A DNA stretch of 64,000 bases from Aegilops tauschii subsp. strangulata (lineage: Eukaryota; Streptophyta; Magnoliopsida; Poales; Poaceae): assembly GCF_002575655.3 (NCBI RefSeq), contig NC_053038.3:146646885-146710884 (forward strand). Direction: 5' to 3'. The notes under the pieces are model-generated. The model worked only from the letters and a program-made list of their open reading frames with translations. It had not been told where the DNA came from and searched no databases. Positions 12,818-24,169 of the stretch are shown here, piece by piece (position 1 is the first letter of the stretch; each line of letters begins with the position of its first letter). A program made the translations under genes and the position numbers.

Positions 12818-13500
12818 TTAAAACCATATTTTACAACCATATTTCAACAAAATAGCTATCACATATTTTCCTCTCTCATAATAATTACATGTAGGTTCAT
12901 AAGCAAATTCAACAAAATAGCTATCACATAAAATATTTTCAACACGATCCACATGCATGCAAAGTTGACACTCTTCCAAAATAGTGGGATTAACATTAAC
13001 TAAAGTCATGACCTCTCCAAACCCACTTTTATCATAAATTTCATAAGATTGAACATTCTCCAAATATGTGCGATCTAAAGTTGACACTCTTCCAAACCAA
13101 CTTTCAATATTATTGCAAACATTATTATCAATCTCATATTCATCATGGGGAGTAAGTAAATTTTCAAGATCGTAAGAAGAATCACCCCAATCATGATAAT
13201 TGCAACAAATAGTAGTCATAGCAAAACTAGCATCCCCAAGCTTAGGGTTTTGCATATTATTAGCAGAATTGACATCAAGAGAATTTATAGTAAAATCATT
13301 CCAATCATGCTTTTTATTCAAGGAGCTATCGTTAATCTCTTCATAAATTTCTTCATCACAATTTTCAGATTAATGAATTTCAAGCAAAACCTCATAAAGA
13401 TAATCTAGTGCACTCAACTCACTAGCAATAGGTTCATCATAATTGGATCTCTTAAAGAGATTAGCAAGTGGATGAGGATCCATAAACTCTTAGCAAGCGA
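12818..13500 (-). pseudogene. Conserved ORF of the non-autonomous element, interrupted by a stop
   Basis: The minus-strand frame at 13321-12818 (167 residues, for example IESWFGRVSTLDRTYLENV) has the sequence style of the short acidic protein I know from this class of wheat non-autonomous elements. Its function is unknown. The same frame is open upstream to about 13500 except for a TAA at about 13368-13370, so the intact version was probably longer. The C-terminus is also disturbed: CAACAAAATAGCTATCACATA-like text occurs twice (near 12847 and 12909), which suggests a local duplication. No catalytic motifs are present. Confidence 0.5.
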
Positions 13501-13673
13501 AGATGCAAGCAAAAACAAGGCACATGGTAACATAAGATTGAACGAAGGAAGGGCGAATAAAATGGCAAGGGTGAAGTGGGGGAGAGGAAAACGAGAGGCA
13601 AATGGCAAATAATGTAATGCGAGGGACATGAGTTTGTGATGGGTACTTGGTATGTCTTGACTTGTGCGTAGAG

Positions 13674-13691
13674 TCCCCGGCAACGGCGCCA
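13674..13691 (-). other. Primer-binding site, tRNA-Asp type
   Basis: On the minus strand it reads TGGCGCCGTTGCCGGGGA, complementary to the 3' end of tRNA-Asp. It sets the orientation of the element as minus and its class as Athila/Tat-like. Confidence 0.85.
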
Positions 13692-13702
13692 GAAATCCTT
13701 CT

Positions 13703-15286
13703 TGCTACCTCTTTAGCACTGCGTTGGTTTTCCCTTGAAGAGGAAAGGGTGATGCAGTAAAGTAGCGTAAATATTTCCCTTAGTTTTTGAGAACCAAGGT
13801 ATCAATCTAGTAGGAGACCACGCTCGAGTCCCACGCACCTACACAAACACATAAGAACCTCGCAACCAACGCAATAAAGGGGTTGTCAATCCCTCCACGG
13901 TCACTTACGAGAGTGAGATCTAATAGATATGATAAGATAATATTTTTCGTATTTTTATAATAAAGAGAAATAAAGATGCAAATTAAAATAAACGGCAATG
14001 GAAATAGCTAAGTGTTCGAAGATTAATATGATGGAAAATAGACTCGAGGGCCATAGGTTTTACTAGTGGCTTCTCTCAAGAGCATAAGTATTACGGTGAG
14101 TGAACAAATTACTGTCGAGCAATTGATATAATTGAGCATAGTTATGAGAATATCTAGGTATGATCATGTATATAGTCATCACGTCCGTGACAAGTAGACT
14201 GACTCCTGCCTGCATCTACTACTATTACTCCACACATCGACCGCTATCCAGCATGCATCTAGAGTATTAAGTTCATAAGAACAGAGTAATGCTTGAAGTA
14301 AGATGACATGATGTAGAGGGATAAACTCATGCAATATGATATAAACCCCATCTTTTTATCCTCGATGGCAACAATACAATACGTGCCTTGCTGCCCCTGC
14401 TGTCACTGGGAAAGGACGCCGCAAGATTGAACCCAAAGCTAAGCACATCTCCCACTGCAAGAAAGATCAATCTAGTAGGCCAAACCAAACTTATAATTTG
14501 AAGAGACTTGCAAAGATAACCAATCATACATAAAAGAATTCAGAGGAGATTCAAATATTGTTCATAGATAAACTTGATCATAAACCCACAATTCATCGGT
14601 CTCAACAAACACACCGCAAAAGAAGATTATCTCGAATAGATCTCCACGAGAATCATGGAGAACTTTGTATTGACATCCAAAAAGAGAGAAGAAGCCATCT
14701 AGCTAATAACTATGGACCCGAAGGTCTAAGGTAAACTACTCACACATCATCGGAGAGGCTACGGTGTTGATGTAGAAGCCCTCCGTGATCAATGTCCCCT
14801 CCGGCAGGACGCCGGAAAAGGCCCCAAGATGGGATCTCACGGGTACAGAAGGTTGTGGCGGTGGAATTAGGTTTTCGTGGATGCCTCTGATGGTTTGGGG
14901 GTACGTAGGTATATATAGGAGGAAGAAGTACGTCGATGCAGCAACGTGGCCCCCACGAGGGTGGAGGGCGCGCACAGGGGGGTAGGCACGCCCCCTGCCT
15001 CGTGCTCTCCTGGTTGATTTCTTGACGTAGACTGCAAGTCCTCTGGATCACGTTTGTTCCGAAAATCACGTTCCCGAAGGTTTCATTCCGTTTGGACTCC
15101 GTTTGATATTATTTTTCTGCGAAACACTGAAATAGGCAAAAAACAACAATTGGGGCTGGGCCTCCGGTTAATAGGTTAGTCCCAAAAATAATATAAAAGT
15201 GTATAATAAAGCCCATTAAACATCCAAAACAGAATATAATATAGCATGGAACAATAAAAAATTATAGATACGTTGGAGACGTATCA
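13703..15286 (-). repeat. 5' LTR of the Athila-like element
   Basis: It has TG and CA ends and is a near-complete match to 8562-10144. The primer site lies just inside the element. Confidence 0.88.
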
Positions 15287-17139
15287 CCTCGCCGCCCCAT
15301 CGTACTCCCATCGCTGGCCTAGCCATCCCTCTACTCACCCACACCTGCTGTTATTCTCCGGCGACGGCAGACGAACCAGTAAACCCTCGTACAGTCATAC
15401 TCCCCTCCGTGTGGGAAACAACTGTCGAGTCTTCCCTGCCTCCGTGTCGTTCCCTTCCTAGGCCTTGCCGTCGTCCACCGCCCTGGTGCTCTCGGCGCGG
15501 CCTGGTCAACATGGTCAACGACCGACATGCATCTGAGGCTGACAGCTGGGTCCACGGCCGCACGCAAGGAAATGACTCCTTATTACGCGCAAAATAATGA
15601 TTCCTCCACCTGACATCTGGGACCCACCGAAAGGGCCTCTGTATTTCACGAGAAAAACGTTACCGCCGCTGATAGCTCGGACCCACCAGCTATATCTTCG
15701 CACGCAAGGAAGTGCCTCCTTATTACGCACAAAAAATGAATACTCCCCCCGCTAGCTAGGACCCAGTATAGTGGCAGGCTGACTTGTGGGCCTACTAAGT
15801 TGACGGGGACGGAGGGCTTTGTCAACTTAGTCAATATGCACGATTCTAGCTCCAGTGACCGTACGATGTCCATCCAACAGCCGTAGTGCTTCTTCAACCT
15901 CTGGTCTTGTTGCTCTAGCCGCCCAAACCAGCGCCGGTCGTGCCTCGTGCTCCTGCGTCCCGTGGTCGGCTGCGATGCGGCGGAGGCCTCACCGCCCCCT
16001 ACTACTCCCACCGCTGTCCAGGCCATCCCTCTACTCACCCACACCCCCTGTTATTCTACGGGGACGGCAGCCTCACACCACAGCGAACCGGTGAACCATC
16101 ATACTCCTCTACGCGTGGGCATCCACTGCCGCGTCTTCCCCATCTCCACGTCGTCCCCTTCCTAGGCCTCGCCGTTGTCCACGGCCCTGGTGCTCTCGGC
16201 GCGGCGTGGTCAACATGGTCAAGGAACGACTTCCATCGGACGTGGACTGTATGTGAAGAGGCTGAAAGCTGGGTCCACGGCCGCAGCAAGGAAGTGCCTC
16301 CTTATTACGTGCAAAATAATTATTCCTCCACCTGATAGCGGGGACCCACCGGACGGGCCACCATATTTCATGAAAAAAAACATTTCCCCCTGACTGCTGG
16401 GACCCACCAGCAACATCTTCGCACGCAAGGAAGTGCGTCTAGGCAAAAAATTAATGATTCACCCCCTGACTGTTGGTACCCACCAGCTACATCTTCGCAC
16501 GCAAGGAAGTGCCTCACAGTCGGGACCCACCTGGTCGAAGCGTACGTAGCGTTGTCATTCTGGTCGCGAACGTGTACGTACATACTGGTCGATGTAGAGG
16601 CGCGCACGTGTCATAGTAGAGGCACACACGTAGCATGTACACGTACGTACAGCGGCCACTGTGCAAGAAAGTAAATACGGCCACGTACGTACATACGGGC
16701 AGGGTCTCGAATGCCTACTCGCGCATACATACGGCTAGGGCTCCTGTACATGGCTGGGTCGGAACGGAGAAACAGCGTCGTCGTCGTGTTCATGGGGAGC
16801 CAACCGGCTGGGTCGGAACGGAATGCGTCATCGTGTTCATCGAGAAGGCTTGGACGGAACAACCGATGGAAACGAGGCCTGGCATACCGCAGAACGGAGG
16901 AAACGACCTTGTGTTCGACCGGCCATGGTCAAAACGGGATCCTGTTCATCGGGAGGGGTCTGGCGTACCGCGAAACAGAGTAAACGGACCTCCTACGGTC
17001 GAAACGGGGGTCCTGTTGATCGGGAGGGGTGTGGCGTACCGCAAAACGGAGGAAACGGACTTGTGTTGGAGCGCTACGGTCGAAATGGGGGTTCTATTCA
17101 TTGGGAGGGGTGTGGCGTACCGCAAAACGGGACTCCACG

Positions 17140-17645
17140 TGATACTGTTCATCTCCACCGTCGACCCCCTCCAGCATCCACGGGCTACTGTTCATCCACC
17201 GTCGACCTCCTCCAGCCTCCACCTGCGACTGTTCATTCACGGGCTCCTGTTCATCCAGCCTCCACCGCGCGCTACTCCACCGGCTACTGTTCAACCAACC
17301 CTCTCCACGGGCTCCTGTTCGACCACCCTTCCACGGGCCACTGTTCAACTAACCATCCATGGTCTACTGTTCATCCAGCCCTCCACGGGGTGGTCCTGTT
17401 CATCTAGCCCTCCACGGGGTCTTGTTCATCCAGCCCCAACCAGCTTGATCGATCGGGGTCCTGTTCATCCAGAGGCAAGACCACGGGGTCCTGTTTATCC
17501 ACCCCCAACGGGAACTGTTCATCCAAACCCACGCAGCAACGCTCACTGTTCATCCAGAGGCAACACCACGGGGTCCGGTTCATCCACCCCCACCGGGAAT
17601 AGTTCATCCAAACCCCCCAGCAACGCTCACTGTTCATCTAGAGGT
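17140..17645 (+). repeat. CTGTTCATCC short-period repeat array, left arm
   Basis: CTGTTCATC or a close variant recurs roughly every 20-35 bases with differing spacers (CACGGGCTC, CACGGGGTC, ACCCCCACCGGGAA and others). The complementary array (GGATGAACAG) is at 19380-19800. The frames read through because the motif lacks stops in some phases. This is not evidence for a protein. Confidence 0.8.
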
Positions 17646-17847
17646 AGCATCGATCGGCTTCAGTTAGTAGCAGTAGCGAAGGAATTGCTCGATCGGGTTC
17701 AGTTAACAGCCATCGATCGATCACTCGGGTTCAGTAACGCGTAGCCTGCATTGCAATCGCTCGGGTTCAGTTAGAGCCCAACGCCTCGCTCGGGTTTAGT
17801 TAGAGCCCAACGCCTCGCACACATGCGCGTACGTGTACGAGAGAAAC

Positions 17848-19233
17848 TGATAACCCACAAGTATAGGGGATCGCAACAGTTTTCAAGGGTAGAGTATTCA
17901 ACCCAAATTATTGATTCGACACAAGGGGAGCCAAAGAATATTCTCAAGTATTAGCAGTTGAGTTGTCAATTCAACCACACCTGGATAACTTAGTATCTGC
18001 AACAAAGTATTTAGTAGCAAAGTAGTATGGAAGTAACGGTAACGGTAGCAAAAGTAATATTTTTGGGTTTTGTAGTGATTGTAACAGTAGCAACGGAAAA
18101 GTAAATAAGCGGCGAAAAATATGTGAAAAGCTCGTAGGCATTGGATCGGTGATGGAGAATTATGCCGAATGCGGTTCATCATGTAACAATCATAACATAG
18201 GGTGACACAGAACTAGCTCCAATTCATCAATGTAATGTAGGCATGTATTCTGAATATAGTCATACGTGCTTATGGAAAAGAACTTGCATGACATCTTTTG
18301 TCCTACCCTCCAGTGGCAACGGGTTCCTAATGGAAACTAAGGGATATTAAGGCCTCCTTTTAATAGAGTACCGGACCAAAGCATTAACACATAGTGTATA
18401 CATGAACTCCTCAAACTATGGTCATCACCGGGAGTGGTCCCGATTATTGTCACTTCGGCGTTGCTGGATCATAACACATAGTAGGTGACTATAGACTTGC
18501 AAGATAGGATCAAGAACTCACATATATTCATGAAAACATAATAGGTTCAAATCTGAAATCATGGCACTCGGGCCCTAGTGACAAGCATTAAGCATAGCAA
18601 AGTCATAGCAACATCAATCTCAGAACATAGTGGATACTAGGGATCAAACCCTAACAAAACTAACTCGATTACATGATAAATCTCATCCAACCCATCACCG
18701 TCCAGCAAGCCTATGATGGAATTACTCACGCATGGCGGTGGGCATCATGAAATTGGTGATGGAGGATAGTTGGTGATGACGACGGCGACGGATTCCCCTC
18801 TCCGGAGCCCCGACCGGACTCCAGATCAGCCCTCCCGAGAGAGTTTAGGGCTTGGCGGCGGCTCCGTATCATAAAACACGATGAATCTTTCTCTCTGATT
18901 TTTTTTCTCCCCGAACACGAATATATGAAGTTGGAGTTGAGGTCGATGGAGCACCCGGGGGCCCACGAAGCAGGGGGCGCGCCCCCCACCCTCGTGGCAA
19001 GGGTGTGGGCCCCCTGGCCTTGATTCTTTTGCCAGTATTTTTTATTATTTCCTAAAATAATCTCCGTGGAGTTTCAGGTCATTCCGAGAATTTTGTTTCT
19101 ACACATAAATAACACCATGGCAGTTCTGCTGAAAACAGCGTCAGTCCGGGTCAGTTCCATTCAAATCATACAAGTTAGAGTCCAAAACAAGGGCAAAAGT
19201 GTTTGGAAAAGTAGATACGACGGAGACGTATCA
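17848..19233 (-). mobile_element. Solo LTR in the loop of the inverted repeat
   Basis: A 1386-base unit runs from TGATAACCCACAAGTATAG to GACGGAGACGTATCA. It is flanked on both sides by an exact 5-base duplication GAAAC (17843-17847 and 19234-19238). It has no internal domain, primer site or ORF of note, so it is a solo LTR. Its minus-strand start, TGATACGTCTCC, is shared with the Athila-like LTRs nearby, which suggests a related family and minus orientation. Confidence 0.85.
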
Positions 19234-19334
19234 GAAACATGCATCGCTCGGCCCCTGACCACCCACCGTAACCAGGAACTCCCCGAAATTTCCTCGCCCT
19301 CGCTTCTACCACGGTTTTTTCCGTCATGGACGAC

Positions 19335-21880
19335 CCGAGCGATCGATCGATGGCTGTTAACTGAAGCCGATCGATGCTGCCTCTGGATGAACAGTGAGCG
19401 TTGCTTGGGGGGTTTGGATGAACAGTTCCCGGTGGGGGTGGATGAACAGGACCCTCTGGTGTTGCCTCTGGATGAACAGGACCCCGATCGATCGAGCCGG
19501 TTGGGGCTGGATGAACAGGACCCCGTGGAGGGCAGGATGAACAGGACCACCCCATGGAGGGCAGAATGAACAATAGACGGTGGAGGGCTGGATGAACAGT
19601 AGCCCGTGGAGGGGTGGTTGAACAGGAGCCCGTGGAGAGGGCTGGTTGAACAGTAGCCGGCGGAGTAGCGCGTGGTGGAGGCTGGATGAACAGGAGCCCG
19701 TGGATGAACAGTCGCAGGTGGAGGCTGGAGGAGGTCGACGGTGGATGAACAGTAGCCCGTGGAGGCAGGAGGGGGTCAACGGTGGAGATGAACAGTGTCC
19801 CGTGGAGTCCCGTTTTGCGGTACGCCACACCCCTCCCGATGAACAGGACCCCCATTTCTACCGTACGCTCCAACACAAGTCCGTTTCCTCCGTTTTGCGG
19901 TACGCCACACCCCTCCCGATCAACAGGACCCCCGTTTCGACCGTAGGAGGTCCGTTTCCTCCATTTTGCGGTACGCCAAACCGCTCCCGATGAACAGGAT
20001 CCCGTTTCAAACGTGGCCGGTCGAACACAAGGCCGTTTCCTCCATTCTGCGGTACGCCAGGCCTCGTTTCCATCGGCTGTTCCGTCCAAGCCCTCCCGAT
20101 GAACAAGACGACGCATTCCGCTCCGACCCAGCCAGTTGGCTCCCCATGAACACGACGACGACGCTGTTTCTCCGTTCCGACCCAGCCATGTACACGAGCC
20201 CTGGCCGTACGTATGCGCGAGTAGGCGTTCGAGACCCTGCCCGTATGTACGTACGTGGCCGTATTTTCTTTCTTGCACACTGGCCGCTGTACGTACGTGT
20301 ACATGCTACGTGCGCGCCTCTACTACAACACGTGCGCGCCTCTACATCGACCAGTATTTACGTACACGTTCGCGACCAGAATGACAATGCTACGTACACT
20401 TCGACCAGGTGGGTCCCGACTGTCAGGCACTTCCTTGCGTGCGAAGATGTAGCTGGTGGGTCCCAGCAGTCAAGGGGGCGAATCATTTGTTTTGCCCGGA
20501 CACACTTCCTTGCATGCGAAGATGTAGCTGGTGGGTCCCCGCAGTCAGGGGAAATGCTTTTTTTCACGAAATACGGTGGCCCGTCCGGTGGGTCCCCGCT
20601 ATCAGGTGGAGGAATCATTATTTTCCGCGTAATAAGGAGGCACTTCCTTGCTGCAGCCATGGACCCAGCTGTCAGCCTCACCACGTACAGTCCACGTCCG
20701 ATGGAAGTCGTTCCTTGACCACGTTGACCACGCCGCGCCGAGAGCACCAGGGCGGTGGACGACGGCGAGGCCTAGGAAGGGGACGACGGGGAGCCGGGGA
20801 AGACGCGGCAGTGGAAGCCAGCGTGGAGAGGAGTACGAGGGTTCACTGGTTCGGCTGCGGTGTGAGGCTGACGTCGCCGCAGGGCCTGGCCAGCGGTGGG
20901 ATTAGTAGGGGGCGGTGAGGCCTCCGCGGCAGCACTGCCGGCCACGGGAGGCAGGAGCATGCGGCATGACCGGCGCTGCTTTGGGCGGCTGGAGCAAGAA
21001 GACCAGAGGTTGAAGAAGCACTACGGCCGTTGGATGGACATCGTACGGTCACTGGAGCTAGAATCATTCATATTGACTAAAGTTGACAAAGGCCCCCGTC
21101 CCAGTCAACTTAGTGGGCTCACAAGTTAGCCTCCCACCATGCTGGGTCCCAGCTAGCAAGGGGAGTATTCATTTTTTTGTGCGTAATAAGGAGGCACTTC
21201 CGGTGGGTCCGAGCTGACAGCGGGGGGAACGTTTTTTTCGCGAAATACACTGGTCCATCCGGTGGGTCCGAACAGTCAGGGGGGAAAGGTTTTTTCGCGA
21301 AATAAGGTGGCCCGTCCGGTGGGTCCCTGCTGTCAGGTGGAGGAATAATTATTTTGCGCATAATAAGGAGGCACTTCCTTGCGGCCGCTTGGACCCAGCT
21401 GTCAGCCTCTCCACGTACAGTACTCTTCCGATGGAAGTCGGTCATTGACCACGCCGCGCTGAGAGCACCAGTGTGGTGGTCTAGACGACGGCGAGGCCTA
21501 GGAAGGGGACAACGCGGAGCCGGGGAAGACGCAGCAGTGGAAGCCCGCGCGGAGAGGAGTACGAGGGTTCACTGGTTCGGCTGCGGTGTGAGGCTGCTGT
21601 CGCCGTAGAATAACAGGGGGTGTGGGTGAGTAGAGGGATGGCCTGGCTAGCGGTGGGAGTAGTACGGGGTGGTGAGGCCTCCGCGGCATCACAACCGGCC
21701 ACCGGAGGCAGGAGCACGCGACACGACCGGCGCTGCTTTGGGCGGCTGGAGCAAGAAGACCAGAGGTTGAAGAAGCACTACGGCCGTTGGATGGACATCG
21801 TACGATCACTGCAGCTAGAATCGTTTATATTGACTAAGTTCACAAAGCCCTTGGTACGCGTCAACTTAGTACGCCCACAG
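19335..21880 (-). repeat. Right arm of the long inverted repeat
   Basis: This is the complement of 8400-8561 plus 15287-17733, with the same order of blocks reversed: GGATGAACAG array (19380-19800), CCGTTTTGCGGTACGCCA block (19805-20060), CGTACGTA-rich block (20200-20400), then two tandem GC-rich units (20410-21120 and 21120-21880). The arm is uninterrupted, unlike the left one. It is more similar to the left arm than the two units within an arm appear to be to each other. That suggests one inversion-duplication of a two-unit block. Confidence 0.85.
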
Positions 21881-21899
21881 CTCGGATTTGGCAGAGAAC

Positions 21900-22375
21900 A
21901 TATAGCCCATTTGCGATTTGTAAGAATGTACAACCCATTTTTTAATTCTAATGGAATTTACTACAGCCCATTTACAGTTTGTTAAAAGTACAGCCCAACT
22001 TCTAGCTAGGACAACGATCAATAATTTCAAACAACCACTCAAAACAGAATTCAAAAAAAATTCCCACATTTTGATGGGATCCGAAATATTTTTATCCAAA
22101 ATTTCTAGTCAGGTTAAATATAATTTCAAAATAAAGTTGTATTACGTTAAAATCCAACGAAATATTGCGCGGACAACAAGTAATGAAATTAAAATTTTCA
22201 AATTCCAAAAATAATATATTTTTCAAACTAATTACGTGTTTGGTGCATAATAACTGTCCAGTTATTATAATTACATCCCATTTATTATTTCTTAAAGTCC
22301 ATTTTCTTGTTAAGCCTAATGCATACCTCCTAGGAAAGTTAGCAGCCCAGCGGGGCGGAGAATAACAAGTTGACC
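21900..22375 (-). repeat. AT-rich outer part of the right inverted-repeat arm
   Basis: It shares an ordered but degraded set of motifs with the complement of 7925-8395. No ORF is present. Confidence 0.4.
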
Positions 22376-23109
22376 CGGATATTGTGTACAACTGTCGGCC
22401 CAGTTGCATTGCTGATGTTGAAAAAAAGGCCTGTGTAGTACAGTACAACCTAACATGGTTACTCAGCCCACATTCAGCGACGCCGGAAAGGCCCAAACAA
22501 GGCTTCTGTACAACTTTTTGAAGTCACCGAGCTCAATTAATAACTTAAGAAAAAAGTTAGATTACAGTGGAACCTAATTAAAAGCTGTCACGAGCAAATA
22601 AATAATTCAACGGGTCCCACTCGTGCGTGTGAGAGTGTGTGTGCGTGCGTGTGTGTGTGTGTGAGAGAGAGATAGAGAGAGACCCATCGGTCGATGCTCG
22701 TAAATACATCTTTCAGCCATATGCATTGCTGATGCTCAGTAAAAACTTATATAGTTGACACAATCATATAGAACATCATAGCACACTGAACTGGCATACA
22801 AAAATTTCACGCAGGCGGCACAATCAGGATGGAAGCAGTGGATCGCTACGGGAAGGGCTATGTTGAAACCAACAAACTCGTACATAACGGTTCATCGTCT
22901 TTATCAATGACGGGGAAATATCTTGAATGTTGTGCAAAGAAAACAGACAAACAACACAATAAGTTCTGCTAGCACATTATGTTGACGTACAACCCTTTCT
23001 AAAAGAAGTTCAGGTACAAAATTAGAACAGGTCACAATCAAATGTACTGGCATACCAGTGCTTCACACCCATAGCTCGGATTTAACTAGTATCTGACAAG
23101 ATTCAGTTG
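22376..23109. other. Intergenic sequence with a GT/GA microsatellite
   Basis: A mixed GTGTGT and GAGAGA microsatellite lies at about 22624-22684. The segment near 22450-22560 (CAGCCCACATTCAGCGACG, GGCCCAAACAAGG) is repeated in diverged form at 24275-24378. No gene was recognised. Confidence 0.5.
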
Positions 23110-23119
23110 TTACCTCAAA

Positions 23120-23989
23120 TTAGAGCACATCCAGGCAGCCAGCCCTGCCTCTTCTCCCAAAGAAGCAGTGGCCTCTGCCGCGCGATGGAGTAGACCCTGT
23201 GCCATCCATCGTTCCGAGCAACACGGGGAAAGTCTGACGTTGACTCCTGTAATGGACGTCGTCGACGGACCCTGGCACCGTCGGCGGCAGCAGGACTTCG
23301 ATTGATGGATTGACCACTTCTTCGACATGCACGAACACTCAATACAGGTATATCCCTAACGTGGTTCGCGGCGGCCTTGGTGGCGACGAATAGTACAACC
23401 CCGGTTCCTGCACTGGTATCTCAACACCAATCACCTTCGGTATGGTGGGCGGCTTCTTCATCCATGCCATAACTGTCAGAGCCCAGCTGTCTGGAGGAAC
23501 AAACATACTTACGAGCTCACCTCCAAGGTCGTTGATAAGCTCGTTCATGGACTCGCTATTCCAAGTACGTCGAGGCATGCCGTGGAAGGTAAGCTTTGTT
23601 AAAAACTCCAGCTCAGAGGGCACCGAGCCCCATCCTGGGTGCCACCGATCAAAGCTCACCAGCATGCCATCGCAAAACAAACGCCGGGAAGATTCGAACA
23701 CACAACTGCAGTCGAAAGTTGTCCGGAACCTGACGAAGAAATCAGCTGGTGGCGGACAGACTTCGACGAGCAAGTCACTTATTTGGATGCCGTGCGCAAT
23801 GCCAAGAGCTTTGACAAGGTCGTCCGGCGAGACGGGAGGCTGGTCGCCGTTGATGGTTACCATCAGCACTTTGCCGGCAAACTGGTCGTCAAGCGTCGCC
23901 ATGCCACTGTTGAGCGACAGCACGCAGCGACCGAAGGCAGGACGGACCTCAGGATCTCCGGCTCGGAGATCCGCGTTGACCGGTGACAT
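23120..23989 (-). pseudogene. DUF4283-like protein gene with an in-frame stop
   Basis: The protein belongs to a large, grass-expanded DUF4283 family of unknown role, thought to be related to plant retroelement-derived nucleic-acid-binding proteins. I chose the ATG at 23989 (MSPVNADLRAGDPEVRPAF). A more upstream in-frame ATG at 24169 adds 60 proline-rich residues that look like leader sequence. The core includes VSPDDLVKALGIAHGIQ, PPADFFVRF, SSRRLFCDGMLVSFDRW and LTFHGMPRRTWNSESMN, a pattern I recognise from wheat paralogues. The frame stops at TGA 23339-23341 but continues in the same frame (VFVHVEEVVNPS) to 23120, as paralogues do from memory. The stop is therefore probably a nonsense change. 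Without it the gene would be intact in this region. Confidence 0.65.
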
Positions 23990-24169
23990 GATAGTGTGCT
24001 TGAGTATAGGGAGTACAGGAGGGGGATTTGGGGGAACTGGAGTAGGAATCGAGATTCCAGAGGTGGGGGAGGGGCGGGAGACAGGGGATGAAAAGGTAGC
24101 ATGAATTTCGAGCACGCGCCAATATGCTCTCGGCACGCAAGCGCACGAAAACAACGGTGGCGCCCACAT

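Larger units (their letters stand above)
8562..15286 (-). mobile_element. Athila-like non-autonomous LTR retrotransposon
   Basis: The two LTRs are 8562-10144 (1583 bases) and 13703-15286 (1584 bases), bounded by TGCTACCTCT and GACGTATCA. On the minus strand the LTRs run TGATACGTCTCC to GAGGTAGCA. The primer-binding site TGGCGCCGTTGCCGGGGA lies 11 bases inside the right LTR; it matches tRNA-Asp, which is typical of Athila/Tat Gypsy elements. The internal region (10145-13702) has only a short gag-like or unknown ORF and no protease, reverse transcriptase or integrase. Flanks CTTCA and CCTCG look like a 5-base target duplication with two transitions. About 32 mismatches in the first 900 LTR bases by eye imply an old insertion. 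Confidence 0.88.
8400..17733 (+). repeat. Left arm of a long inverted repeat, split by a retrotransposon
   Basis: The arm is 8400-8561 plus 15287-17733 once the element at 8562-15286 is removed. It contains two tandem GC-rich units, a segment rich in CGTACGTA palindromes (16550-16700), a block of GGCGTACCGCAAAACGG repeats (16870-17130) and a long series of CTGTTCATCC motifs (17140-17640). All of these recur in reverse order and orientation at 19335-21880. A hand comparison of 240 bases (16558-16800 against its partner) gave about 11 mismatches. Confidence 0.85.

Noticed and set aside
16635..17744. 369-residue frame and its mirror partner at 19175-20278 as genes
   Set aside because: Both are built from tandem short repeats in the inverted-repeat arms, several frames are open at once, and there is no domain or splice signal.
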